60,764 nucleotides of DNA, taken from Sneathiellales bacterium. GTDB taxonomy: Bacteria; Pseudomonadota; Alphaproteobacteria; JANQFL01. Numbering within the stretch: position 1 is the stretch's first letter; each line of letters starts with the position of its first letter. Positions 43,598 to 52,399 of the stretch are shown here, piece after piece. The stretch is taken from positions 1-60,764 of the forward strand of contig JANQFL010000020.1 in NCBI GenBank assembly GCA_028277845.1, written 5' to 3'. The position numbers and the translations under genes are program-made. The notes beneath the pieces were generated by a model, which did no database searches, had not been told where the DNA came from, and saw only the letters and a list, made by a program, of their open reading frames with translations.

Positions 43598-46500
43598 TCA
43601 GTTGATGGCGCTCAGATTGCCCTGGGACAGTTTCTCTTTGTAGCTGGTCATGAAGGTTTCCAGCTCGGAGATCTGCGCGATGGTGCTGGCGAGCTGACGG
43701 AAGTTGGTGCCGGTGTGGTTGACGTCCGCCGTGATGACGTCGAACGCCTGTTCGTCCGGCGTGCCCTGAACGTGCCGGCCATAGGCCTTGCGCAGGATCT
43801 GCAGTTCGTCGTACCTGTTGGCCAGGGACAGCGAGACCGCCTGCTGCATGACGAGCCGCCGGGTGCCGGCGTCCAGTTTGTCGTCGGACTTCCAGCTCTC
43901 CCCCAGCAGCGAGGCAAAGGACTTGGCGGCCTCGGGCCATTTCTTCCAGCGCCAGAAGATCTCGGCGCGCAAGGCCTGGCCGTCGCGGCCGTCGTCCTGG
44001 CCCAGCGCCGCCAGGGCTTCGTCGTAGCGGTCCAGATCGGACAGCGAACGGGCTTCCAGCCGGCGCCGCTCCTTCGCCAGGTCTTCCGGCAGGGGCGACC
44101 ACTGGCTTTTGCGCAGCGCCTTCAGGGCGTCGGCCGGTTTGCGGTCCAGCAGGCGGATGACGGCCAGCCGCGCGGCGACCCGCGCCTTCTCTTCCCCCTT
44201 GAGGCGATAGTTGACCTGATGTTCGAGCAACTGCCCGGCCTGATCGAGCAGGTCGACGCCAACCAGCCGGTCGGCCAGACGGCGAATGACTTCATCGCCC
44301 TTCGGTCCCATGGGCGTGAGTTCACGGAAGTCGTTGAACAGGCCCAGCGCCGTGACCGGCGAAAGGTCGTCGGCGCCCCCCTCGAGGAACAGCCGGGCGA
44401 ATTCCTCGTTCATGTCCTTGGCGGTTTCGGGCGCCAACTGGGATTCCGGGTAGTAGGTCACCGCCTGACGCATGACTTCCAACCCCTTGCGGAAATCCTT
44501 TTCCGCGATGTACAGCCGGCCCAGCCGGTGCATGAGGTCGAGTTCCAGGTCGTCGCCCCGCCAGGCATAGCGCAGCTTTTCCAAGGCCTCGATGGCTTCG
44601 GGATGTTTCAACTGGTTCTGTGCGAGCAGAACACGAATACGCCCCAGCCGTGCCCGGACCTGGGTCGGCCGGTAATCGTCCTGGGCAACGAGCTCGTATC
44701 CCTCCAAGGCATTTTGCAGCGCGCCCATGTCCTCGTTCGCGGCCGCCCGCATCAGCATGGCCAGCAGGCGCTGCGGCTTGCTCGCCGCTTCGTTTTCGGC
44801 CTTGGCCACTTGAACCAGGGCGCGGCGCGATTCATGCGTCCGAACCGATGCGAGCGCCCAATCCAAACGGAAATCGGTCCGTGGTGCGTTGGGAAAGGCC
44901 GTCAGGACGGCGCTGCCGTCCTCGAAGGCTTCGTTGGCGGCCGCCCAGGCATGCTTGCCCGTCAACGCTCGGCCACGCCACAACTGCACTTCCGGATATC
45001 CCTTGAGGGCATCGTGATTCAGGGCCTTGAGCGCTTCGTCATACCGCTTGGCGAGCGTCAATGCCGCGCCTTGCAGGGACAGGTACGACGGGTCCGTCAC
45101 CAGGTCGGCGTTTTTCTCCGCGACCCGTTCGAGAACCGCCAGCGTATCCGTCGGATATCCGTGCGAGAAGAAGAACCGCGCCAGTTTGAGACGTTGTTTG
45201 TTGCGCTGCGCCGGAATCGCCGTCGAGACGGCGGCCTGCAATTCGTGCTTGGTCTTGAGATAGTCCTTCGGGTCCGCCAGCCGCCAGGCGGCATAGTTGA
45301 ACAGATACTCCGCCCGGGGCGACTGATACACGGCGACGTTTCCGTCCTGCTTGGCGGTTCCCGCTTGCGCGACCGCGCCCGACAGTTTGAGGCCGCCCGG
45401 GCTGGTGACTTCGAGACCGGTGCGCAACTGCGTCATGATGAGACGGTCGATCCGCGGCGAAACGGCGACGCCCTGCGCGGATTTCAGCAAAACGAACTCG
45501 GCGAACTGGATTTCCTTGCCGATGCCCGCGCCGGGAACGCCCACGGGCACCACGTAAAGCTGATCGCCGACTTCGGGGTCGGTGATGTCGATGCGCCGGC
45601 CCAAATCCCGTGCGGGCAGGAAAATGCGCGGACCGACAGCCGCGGCGGGTTCGCGCCGCACGGGAATTTCCGCGGCCAGACGGGACTGTCCGCCCTGGTT
45701 CAGTCTTACGGTCCACACCGTCCCGCTTCGCCCGACGGACGCCGCCACGCTGGTCTTGAGTTCGAAGCGGTACACGGTGGCGCTGTCGTGCGGCAGTTGG
45801 GCAAACGTACCGACAAAACGGGCCAAACCGGGATCCGGCTTGAACACCTGTTGTGACGGACTGTCGAACACCACCCACAAGTGGCCGGCGCGCTCGAACG
45901 CCGCTGCATTGACCGGTGCCGACCACGGAAAGTGCAATTCGATGCCGGATCCGTTCGTGGTCTCGCTGACGGCGACCTTGCCGGCGGTAGCGGCCGGCTT
46001 CGAAGCTGTCGCGGTTTTCGGTTCCGGTGCCGGGGCTTGTTTTTGCTGTACCGGTGGCTGCGCTGTCTTCTTCGGAGAAGGTTGTTTCGGCGCCTGGGAC
46101 ACGCTCGGGTCAATCGCCTTGGGCAACAACCGGGCCGGCGCCGCCTTGGCCGTCTTCTTGTTTTGCGCCTTCGTTTTCGCAGGCGGAGCCGTTTTGGCCG
46201 ACTTGACCGACTTGTTTGCCGGCCGGGCGCGGAAAATCACGTCGACGACGATCTTGGTTCCGTCCCTGAAATGCCGTACGCGCGCCTTGCCCGGCACCTT
46301 GACCGAAAGGACCCGGCGGTTCTTTTTGGATTGCGACTTGGCGGCGGAGATGAACCTGGGCGGATCGGACCGCAGACGTTTCAGGTTCAGCGGATTGTTC
46401 CGGGAAAACTCGACGGTCAGTGTTTCGCCGGACTTGTTGACCCGGTACGTGGTGTCCTTGGTCCAATCGAATACCAGCCGGCTGTAGCCCGAATGTTCGC

Positions 46501-46927
46501 CGACACGCACGGCAACGGTATTTCCGCCGGATTTCGATACCGGCGCGCCACTGGCCGTGCGAAGATCGAGCGCGACGACATCGTCGTAAACGGCCGAATC
46601 GAGCTTGAAATCCCGCTTGAGGAGGAACGTGACGGATTTGCCGTCGGCGCTTTGCGTCACGCTGCGGACATAATCGCCGAGATGGCGCGTGACGGGGGCG
46701 AAACCCGCCGTGAAGCTGTCCGGAAAGACGACGGTCAGTTTACGCCCGTCCAGTTTGGCCGTGTATGCCACCGGGCGGCGCCAGTCGAAGGCAATACGCG
46801 CGAAACCCTGGTGTACGCCGGCACGGATACGGACCTTCTCGGCCGCTTCGCTGGGCGACCAGCCCACCATCCAGGCGCAGACCAAAAAGGCCAATAGGAT
46901 CAGACGCGATGTCACGGTCATGCTCAT
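43598..46927 (-). CDS. giant periplasmic TPR protein of the flagellar motor cluster
   Basis: An 1109-aa exported protein; the signal peptide ends near residue 28 (SEA-A). N-terminally there are two AMIN-like beta modules (KVRIRAGVHQGFARIAFDW and NTVAVRVGEHSGYSRLVFDW). A Lys/Pro/Ala-rich linker (about 240-325) leads to a third beta module (VAVSETTNGSGIELHFPWSAPV). From about 560 on it is helical TPR-like repeats (YDEALKALNHDALKGYPEVQLWRGRALTGKHAWAAANEAFEDG, LMHRLGRLYIAEKDFRKGLEVM). Stop and start spacing suggest co-expression with the two MotB-like genes. It may be a scaffold around the stator, comparable in role to MotC of rhizobia; no sequence identity to MotC is claimed. Confidence 0.85.
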   Translation of the reverse strand: MSMTVTSRLILLAFLVCAWMVGWSPSEAAEKVRIRAGVHQGFARIAFDWRRPVAYTAKLDGRKLTVVFPDSFTAGFAPVTRHLGDYVRSVTQSADGKSVTFLLKRDFKLDSAVYDDVVALDLRTASGAPVSKSGGNTVAVRVGEHSGYSRLVFDWTKDTTYRVNKSGETLTVEFSRNNPLNLKRLRSDPPRFISAAKSQSKKNRRVLSVKVPGKARVRHFRDGTKIVVDVIFRARPANKSVKSAKTAPPAKTKAQNKKTAKAAPARLLPKAIDPSVSQAPKQPSPKKTAQPPVQQKQAPAPEPKTATASKPAATAGKVAVSETTNGSGIELHFPWSAPVNAAAFERAGHLWVVFDSPSQQVFKPDPGLARFVGTFAQLPHDSATVYRFELKTSVAASVGRSGTVWTVRLNQGGQSRLAAEIPVRREPAAAVGPRIFLPARDLGRRIDITDPEVGDQLYVVPVGVPGAGIGKEIQFAEFVLLKSAQGVAVSPRIDRLIMTQLRTGLEVTSPGGLKLSGAVAQAGTAKQDGNVAVYQSPRAEYLFNYAAWRLADPKDYLKTKHELQAAVSTAIPAQRNKQRLKLARFFFSHGYPTDTLAVLERVAEKNADLVTDPSYLSLQGAALTLAKRYDEALKALNHDALKGYPEVQLWRGRALTGKHAWAAANEAFEDGSAVLTAFPNAPRTDFRLDWALASVRTHESRRALVQVAKAENEAASKPQRLLAMLMRAAANEDMGALQNALEGYELVAQDDYRPTQVRARLGRIRVLLAQNQLKHPEAIEALEKLRYAWRGDDLELDLMHRLGRLYIAEKDFRKGLEVMRQAVTYYPESQLAPETAKDMNEEFARLFLEGGADDLSPVTALGLFNDFRELTPMGPKGDEVIRRLADRLVGVDLLDQAGQLLEHQVNYRLKGEEKARVAARLAVIRLLDRKPADALKALRKSQWSPLPEDLAKERRRLEARSLSDLDRYDEALAALGQDDGRDGQALRAEIFWRWKKWPEAAKSFASLLGESWKSDDKLDAGTRRLVMQQAVSLSLANRYDELQILRKAYGRHVQGTPDEQAFDVITADVNHTGTNFRQLASTIAQISELETFMTSYKEKLSQGNLSAIN

Positions 46928-46930
46928 CGA

Positions 46931-47641
46931 TTACGGTTCTCGTATCACTACATCGACCCGCTGGGCAAGCAGGGCACGTTGAAATTCCGTCAATTTGCGG
47001 GAAAGATCGACGAACCGGGATTCCGAAAAGCCGATCACCGGAATTTCCCGGTCAAACCCGGCGTCGTGCAGTGCGCGTGAAATAGCCAACGCGCGCGCCA
47101 CCGTGAATTCCCAGGCCGAGATGTACCCGCCTTCCATGTCCTGTGCAGGCGCGCTGTGACCGTAAATCTCGACCTGGTTGCTGACCGGACCCAGAACCTC
47201 AACGAGGAGCGCGGCCATGCGCTTGGCCTTGTCCGTCGTATCGGCGGTACCGGGATCGAATAGATCGTGGGCGGGCACGGACAAAACGAGACGGTCCTCG
47301 AGACGCATCATGGCCGTACGCGAAAACTCCGGGTTTTCCGCATACTTGTCCTTTAAAACCGCATGCAAATATCCGAGATCTATGGACTTTTCTTCAACAC
47401 TGCGGGGGATCGACCGGTTTTCCTGTTTGATGAATTCGGGATCGACGAAGACGGGGAACTGGCTTTTCGAAAACGCCTCGACGACGGCCTGCCACGAGTC
47501 GACCTTGACCTCGGTCATCGAAAACAGCAGCACAAAAAACGTCAGCATGAGCGATAAAAGATCGGCAAACGTGATCATCCACGCGTTCCGAGTATTGGGC
47601 GGTGTCCGTGCCTGGTCGACCGTTCTATCGTCCGCGATCAT
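46931..47641 (-). CDS. MotB-like motor protein with conserved transmembrane Asp
   Basis: A 236-aa MotB/OmpA-like protein. The single helix WMITFADLLSLMLTFFVLLFSM contains the proton-coupling aspartate at residue 27, as in MotB. A peptidoglycan-binding OmpA-like domain follows (VEIYGHSAPAQ..., AWEFTVARALAISRAL). It is shorter than classical MotB (about 300 aa). No MotA gene is present in the window. It overlaps the next MotB-like gene by four bases. Confidence 0.87.
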   Translation of the reverse strand: MIADDRTVDQARTPPNTRNAWMITFADLLSLMLTFFVLLFSMTEVKVDSWQAVVEAFSKSQFPVFVDPEFIKQENRSIPRSVEEKSIDLGYLHAVLKDKYAENPEFSRTAMMRLEDRLVLSVPAHDLFDPGTADTTDKAKRMAALLVEVLGPVSNQVEIYGHSAPAQDMEGGYISAWEFTVARALAISRALHDAGFDREIPVIGFSESRFVDLSRKLTEFQRALLAQRVDVVIREP

Positions 47642-48324
47642 TCTTCCTGCCCCAAGGTACTGAAGTCGATCAACGCACGGTCCTTGTCACGAACGAAGAA
47701 CGTGAGCCGGACCTGATCCTTGTTGCCCGGCAACAGACCGGTGCGGACCCAATTGTCCGGGACGCCACGGGCGATCAATGCTCTGGCAAACGCACCCGAC
47801 CGGCTCACCCGCATCGATCCCAATGCCGTTTCTTCGTCGATCGGAACCGTGCCCGAACTGATCATGAATTCGACCTCACGGCGGATGGTCTCGTGGTCCG
47901 ATTGCAGCGCGGCGGCAATGCCGTCCAGTACGGACATCCGTGACGGCCGTAAATCCGCGCCGTCGCGCACGAACAGATTGTCGGTGGGCACGTAAATCCG
48001 CATGACCGACCCGCGTTCGACCACCTCGTAACGTGCCAGGGGCAATTCGGTTTGAAACAGCTGCAGCAACCGGATCTGGAAACCGTCGGGCCGCGCTTTG
48101 CTTCCGGTATCCTGGCTTTGCGGCACGATTTCGAACGTCATCGGCCGTTTGCTGGCAAACGTTGCGTCGAGGCTGCCGATCGCGGCCTCGGTACGGCTTT
48201 GTTCCCTTTGGGAAATGCTGTTCAAAAGTATGAAGAATGCCAACAACAACAGGTACAGGGACAGCAGCGCAATGGTGTTGTTGTCGCTTTTCGATGCTGA
48301 TCCTGCGGCCGGTTTGAAGGTCAT
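47638..48324 (-). CDS. MotB-like protein lacking the transmembrane Asp
   Basis: A 228-aa relative of the neighbouring MotB-like protein: one N-terminal helix (ALLSLYLLLLAFFILLNSIS) and an OmpA-like periplasmic domain (VMRIYVPTDNLFVRDGADLRPSR...LGSMRVSRSGAFARALIARGV). The helix has no aspartate, so it cannot carry protons by itself; a structural or regulatory part in a hetero-complex is likely. It overlaps the Asp-containing gene (ATGA). Confidence 0.82.
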   Translation of the reverse strand: MTFKPAAGSASKSDNNTIALLSLYLLLLAFFILLNSISQREQSRTEAAIGSLDATFASKRPMTFEIVPQSQDTGSKARPDGFQIRLLQLFQTELPLARYEVVERGSVMRIYVPTDNLFVRDGADLRPSRMSVLDGIAAALQSDHETIRREVEFMISSGTVPIDEETALGSMRVSRSGAFARALIARGVPDNWVRTGLLPGNKDQVRLTFFVRDKDRALIDFSTLGQEE

Positions 48325-48330
48325 TTGATC

Positions 48331-48972
48331 CTAATCGAAACTCGCCAATAGGGCGTCGATCTCCGCCTGGGAATTGGCTTCTTCCGGAAGCTGCGGGCCG
48401 TTCAGTAAGGCCGCGTCGCCGGTCCGTTCGTCGGACGGAACGGCGGCTTCGGGGTCGACTTCATGGCCGAAAGCTCCGGCCAGTTGCAGAACCGTACGCT
48501 CGATGTGGTGCAGCGTGTCGACCACTTTGGTGATCCGCTGTCCGGTGATGTCCTGGAAGTTCGAGGCTTCGTAGATTTTGACCGTAATACCTGTGATCTT
48601 CTCGGCAACTTCCGGCGTGACTTCGGTGGACAGGTTCTCCAGGTCTTCGGCGGCGTCGAGGATGGAACCGGTGGCGTCTTCGGTCGTTTTGACGATGGCA
48701 TCGAGTTCGTCCGTCGCCGCCGGAATATGGTGATCTTTGATGTCGGTCGGACGAATCGCCGCGATTTCCTGCTTGGCGTTCTGGATGTAGTCCACCAAAT
48801 CGCGAATTTGCTTGTGCACTTCGATGTCGATGGCGCTGATGTCGCCATCGATCGTGGTCACGATACTCTCCACGACCTCGGCAATGTCCCCGATAGAAAC
48901 GGAGTCTCCCCGGTCTTCGCGCAACGTCTCAACGCGGTCCGCCAGTCGTCTAGAAAAATCCATCGCGTTCAT
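48331..48972 (-). CDS. cheZ: CheZ family phosphatase of phospho-CheY
   Basis: A 213-aa helical protein. The active site EASNFQDITGQRITKVV holds the catalytic Asp141 and Gln145 (Asp143/Gln147 in E. coli). The extreme C-terminus SQAEIDALLASFD matches the amphipathic CheY-docking helix. It would switch off the CheY encoded just upstream. Confidence 0.9.
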   Translation of the reverse strand: MNAMDFSRRLADRVETLREDRGDSVSIGDIAEVVESIVTTIDGDISAIDIEVHKQIRDLVDYIQNAKQEIAAIRPTDIKDHHIPAATDELDAIVKTTEDATGSILDAAEDLENLSTEVTPEVAEKITGITVKIYEASNFQDITGQRITKVVDTLHHIERTVLQLAGAFGHEVDPEAAVPSDERTGDAALLNGPQLPEEANSQAEIDALLASFD

Positions 48973-49027
48973 GATCGCCCCAATCTACATCTGCCTGAAT
49001 CGGTACCTGCCTTAATTCTCGATCTGA

Positions 49028-49414
49028 TCAGAACGCGCCGATCACGCTTTCCATTTTCTGCTTGAGCGTCGCGGCATTGAACGGTTTGACGATATAGTTG
49101 TTGACGCCGGCCTGCTTGGCGGCGATCACGTTTTCCGTTTTGCTTTCCGCCGTCACCATGATGAAGGGCACATCCTGCAAGGTATCGTCCGTGCGGACTT
49201 CCTTGAGAAGCTGCAATCCGGTCATGGGTTCCATATTCCAGTCCGAAATGACCAGATCGGGTTTCTGCTGACGCATCATGCTCAACGCCATACTGCCGTC
49301 CGTCGCTTCTTCAACGTTGTTGAAACCGAGCTGTTTCAACAGATTGCGAATAATACGCAACATGGTTTTGTAATCGTCGACGATCAGGACGTTCATTTCT
49401 TTGTCGACAGCCAT
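49028..49414 (-). CDS. cheY: chemotaxis response regulator CheY
   Basis: A 128-aa single receiver domain. Acid pocket VDD, phospho-acceptor Asp58 in VISDWNMEP, the conserved Thr in MVTAES and Lys in YIVKPF are all present. GGGAG lies six bases before ATG 49414. A perfect CtrA-type box lies about 65 bp upstream. Next to cheZ it forms a response and reset pair. Confidence 0.93.
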   Translation of the reverse strand: MAVDKEMNVLIVDDYKTMLRIIRNLLKQLGFNNVEEATDGSMALSMMRQQKPDLVISDWNMEPMTGLQLLKEVRTDDTLQDVPFIMVTAESKTENVIAAKQAGVNNYIVKPFNAATLKQKMESVIGAF

Positions 49415-49478
49415 CTTTAACTCCCTCAACCGGCAGTAAGCCTTGTGAAAACCGACGGAAACAGTAGGTCTAGACTGG

Positions 49479-49493
49479 TTAAACCGGCGTTAA
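49479..49493. promoter_or_regulatory. perfect CtrA-type box upstream of cheY
   Basis: TTAA-ACCGGCG-TTAA, about 65-79 bp upstream of the cheY start, in the 147-bp gap after the motE-like gene. Confidence 0.55.
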
Positions 49494-49561
49494 TCGCGTA
49501 GCGAATCGAGTGCAATAAGTCGCGGCTTCCGTTGGTTGGCGAACACCCGTCCGATGCTCGG

Positions 49562-50245
49562 TCAACCGCTCTTCTTCGACTCGCCGCCGATCTCGGGCAA
49601 CCGGCGGCGGGTCGCCAGTTCCATGGTCAGGGCTTTCGCCTTGGCATCGTCCATGAACGCCAGAATGCTGGCCATCTTCGCCTCGCGCATGCGTTCGGCG
49701 ACGGTCAGCAGCACGCCCATGTCGAGTTTCTCCAGAATGCGCGCGGCGTCCTTGGGCTTCATCTTCTCGTAGATCTTGACCAGACTGCCGAGTTGCTTGT
49801 CTTCCTCGTCGTCGTGTTTCTTCAGAAGCGCGCCGACCGCGGCCTCGATTTTCTTCAACTCCACGATCTTGCGGTCGATCCGGGCTTCCGCCGCGGTGAG
49901 AAGATTCTCCCGCATTTCAAGTTCCCTGCTCATCTTGTCCAATGCTTTGCGCCGCTCGCCAAGGCGTTGCAGGATATCGATTTCGGACTTGCTGAACTGC
50001 GTCGGATCGATTTCGTCGTCGAACTGCTCGTCGGCTTTTTCAAGGGCGGGCGCGGACGTCGTGACGACGCCGCTCGCGGCGTCCTCGTCTTCTTCCTTGT
50101 CGCCCTCCTTCTCGGCCGCCTGCGCCTGATTGAAGGACACCATGACCATCCGGTCGACACCGACCCAGATGTTGCCGATCTTCAGGCCCAGAAGCAGGGA
50201 GGCCGAGACAATGACGATAGGAAGGAGTTTAATCCGGGCAAACAT
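49562..50245 (-). CDS. MotE family protein (MgtE N-terminal-like domain)
   Basis: A 227-aa protein with an N-terminal signal/anchor (about residues 6-26). An acidic linker and a long coiled coil follow (about 85-150, RRKALDKMSRELEMRENLLTAAEARIDRKIVELKKIEAAV). The C-terminal KIYEKMKPKDAARILEKLDMGVLLTVAERM block is the MgtE-N-like domain of MotE. In rhizobia MotE chaperones the periplasmic motility protein MotC. Here it stands near the giant TPR periplasmic protein, which may be the analogous client. Confidence 0.84.
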   Translation of the reverse strand: MFARIKLLPIVIVSASLLLGLKIGNIWVGVDRMVMVSFNQAQAAEKEGDKEEDEDAASGVVTTSAPALEKADEQFDDEIDPTQFSKSEIDILQRLGERRKALDKMSRELEMRENLLTAAEARIDRKIVELKKIEAAVGALLKKHDDEEDKQLGSLVKIYEKMKPKDAARILEKLDMGVLLTVAERMREAKMASILAFMDDAKAKALTMELATRRRLPEIGGESKKSG

Positions 50246-50253
50246 GACAACAC

Positions 50254-50721
50254 CTAGCGTGACGCGCGGAGGGCTTCGAGCAGTTCCCGCTCGGCTTCGG
50301 ATTTGAGTTCGCTGTCAGGTTCCTTGGCGATTTCCTGGCCGCCGAACGACGGTTTGCGCGGGGTATGGCGCAGAGGAACATCGTTCGCCGGACGGTCCGT
50401 CAATCCGCCTTCGATGCGCGACGCCAGCCGGTTTCCGGATTCCGTCAAAATCGCCAGCTCGTCGGCAAGGATACGCCCTTTGCTCATTTCGCTTTGCAGC
50501 GACTTGACGATTTCGTCGTTCGTTCGCTTGAGCTCGCCGATTCCCGCCTGCGCCCGTGACGTCGCATGGTCGAAACTGGCGATCAGGGCATGCATTTCCT
50601 GTTGGGCGTTACGGACCCGCGAAAGCTGCCGGTAAAGAACAATGCAATAAACGATGGTCGCGATGAGCAGAACCGCAACGACACCGTCGAGTAGAAGACC
50701 GATATCTGGAACAAAATTCAT
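50254..50721 (-). CDS. DUF6468-type membrane protein in flagellar cluster
   Basis: A 155-aa protein. One N-terminal helix (DGVVAVLLIATIVYCIVLYRQL) precedes a coiled-coil cytoplasmic part (residues about 35-105) and a polar tail. It overlaps the fliM stop by four bases and precedes motE by 8 bp, a conserved position in this group. Role in motor assembly is unknown. Confidence 0.75.
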   Translation of the reverse strand: MNFVPDIGLLLDGVVAVLLIATIVYCIVLYRQLSRVRNAQQEMHALIASFDHATSRAQAGIGELKRTNDEIVKSLQSEMSKGRILADELAILTESGNRLASRIEGGLTDRPANDVPLRHTPRKPSFGGQEIAKEPDSELKSEAERELLEALRASR

Positions 50722-51857
50722 TGTTGTAACGACACCCTTTTGAGATCTTCGGAAATGCGTACGGCGACGTTTTTGCCCACGCACCCCATGGACCCGCTGG
50801 CCATGGGAACGCCGCCGCAGCGGACTTCGATGCTGGAATTCGGCGCCGTGTTGAGCATCAGCGTGTCGCCGACCTCGAGATCCATGACGTTTTTCAATTG
50901 CATGCTCTGTTCGTCGAGAACGGCCTCGAGTTCGACATTGGTCGACCACAATTCGGTCGCCAGATGGCTTTCCCAGATCGAATCGCGGCCGAACTTCTCG
51001 CCCATGAACATCTGCAGCAGCAGTTCCCGCACCGGTTCCAGCGTGGCATAGGGCAGCAGCAGTTCGAGACGGCCGCCCCGGTCTTCCATGTCGATGCGCA
51101 ACTTGACTAGAATGGCCGCATTGGCCGGTCGGGCAATCGACGCGAATCTCGGATTGGTTTCCAGCCGGTCGTAACTGCATGTGACCGGGCTCAAGGGCTC
51201 GAAAGCCGCGCTCAGGTCCATCAAAATGACACTGACCATGCGCTCCACCAGGTTACGCTCGATCGTCGTATAGGGCCGGCCTTCGATCCGCATGGCCGCC
51301 GTGCCCCGCCGGCCGCCCAGCAACACGTCGACGATGGAGTAGATCAGCGAACTATCGACCGTAAGAAGCCCGTAATTGTCCCACTCTTCTGCCCGAAATA
51401 CGCCCAGAATGGCGGGCAGCGGGATGGAGTTGAGATAGTCGCCAAAACGGATGGATGTAATGTTGTCGAGAGAAACTTCGACATTATCCGACGTAAAGTT
51501 GCGCAACGACGTGGTCATCAGGCGGACCAGCCGGTCGAAAACGACTTCCAGCATCGGAAGGCGCTCGTACGAAACCAGGGCGCTGTTGATGATCGCCCGG
51601 ACGCCGGACTTGTCTTTCTCTTCCTCGTTGGCGGAATCGAACCCGAGCAGGCTGTCGATTTCGTCCTGATTCAGAACGCGGGTCGGTGCCCCCGATTCGT
51701 CGTCTTCGTCGCCGTCCTCGTCGTCACCGGCCATGGCTTCCCATTCGGCCGCGACGTCGTCGTCGTTGGGGGCTTCGTCGTCGTCGCCGCCGGCCATGGC
51801 TTCCCATTCGGCCGCTACGGCATCATCGTCGACCGCTTCTTCGTTTTCGTCAGCCAT
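50718..51857 (-). CDS. fliM: flagellar motor switch protein FliM with duplicated acidic N-terminal segment
   Basis: A 379-aa C-ring protein. The CheY-binding motif VLNQDEIDSLLGF lies at about residues 61-73 instead of the usual extreme N-terminus. It is followed by the CheC-like middle domain (GGRRGTAAMRIEGRPYT) and the C-terminal SpoA domain (LEVGDTLMLNTAPNSSIEVRCGG). Residues 1-60 are an acidic extension with two copies of VAAEWEAMAG (14-23 and 35-44), resembling the N-terminus typical of FliN. It overlaps the DUF6468-type gene. Confidence 0.95.
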   Translation of the reverse strand: MADENEEAVDDDAVAAEWEAMAGGDDDEAPNDDDVAAEWEAMAGDDEDGDEDDESGAPTRVLNQDEIDSLLGFDSANEEEKDKSGVRAIINSALVSYERLPMLEVVFDRLVRLMTTSLRNFTSDNVEVSLDNITSIRFGDYLNSIPLPAILGVFRAEEWDNYGLLTVDSSLIYSIVDVLLGGRRGTAAMRIEGRPYTTIERNLVERMVSVILMDLSAAFEPLSPVTCSYDRLETNPRFASIARPANAAILVKLRIDMEDRGGRLELLLPYATLEPVRELLLQMFMGEKFGRDSIWESHLATELWSTNVELEAVLDEQSMQLKNVMDLEVGDTLMLNTAPNSSIEVRCGGVPMASGSMGCVGKNVAVRISEDLKRVSLQQ

Positions 51858-51865
51858 GCGTCAAA

Positions 51866-52399
51866 CTACTGGACAATGAATTCTTTGAACAAAACATCAT
51901 TGATTACATAAGGTTGAACGGCTGCGTTCACCCTAAGCAACAACTCTTCCTTGATACGGTACAGGCCCGCCGAGCCGCTTAGGTCCTCACGACGCAACTC
52001 GCGCAGATAGACTTGAAACTGGTCGACCACCCGCGGCATCAGGCTCTCCAAATGCGACTTGGCATCCGCGTTCTCCAACTCCAGCGCCACGCTGATTTTC
52101 AGATAGGTCGATTGCTTGCCACCGGTGTTCAGGTTGACCACCATTTCCGGGAGGTCGAAAAACGACACTTCCTTCGGCACCTCGAGCATCTTCTGCTCGG
52201 TTTCTTCCGCTTCGCCGACTCCCAAAAGCGAGTCGAACGCCCCCATGAGGAACGCGCCAACAAGCCCGCCGAGGATCAGCACAACGGGAAGGATGACGAA
52301 AAGAACCAGCTTCTTGCCGCTGAATTTCTTCCTCGCTACACCCTCGTCTTCATCTAGTTCCGCGTCTAGATCAATATCGTCGGCGACGGCATCGGCCAT
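51866..52399 (-). CDS. fliL: flagellar basal body-associated protein FliL
   Basis: A 177-aa single-pass protein that encircles and supports the stator. A cytoplasmic acidic N-terminus, one helix (LVLFVILPVVLILGGLVGAFL) and a periplasmic domain with EMVVNLNTGGKQSTYLKISVALEL follow. It is eight bases upstream of fliM. Confidence 0.94.
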   Translation of the reverse strand: MADAVADDIDLDAELDEDEGVARKKFSGKKLVLFVILPVVLILGGLVGAFLMGAFDSLLGVGEAEETEQKMLEVPKEVSFFDLPEMVVNLNTGGKQSTYLKISVALELENADAKSHLESLMPRVVDQFQVYLRELRREDLSGSAGLYRIKEELLLRVNAAVQPYVINDVLFKEFIVQ

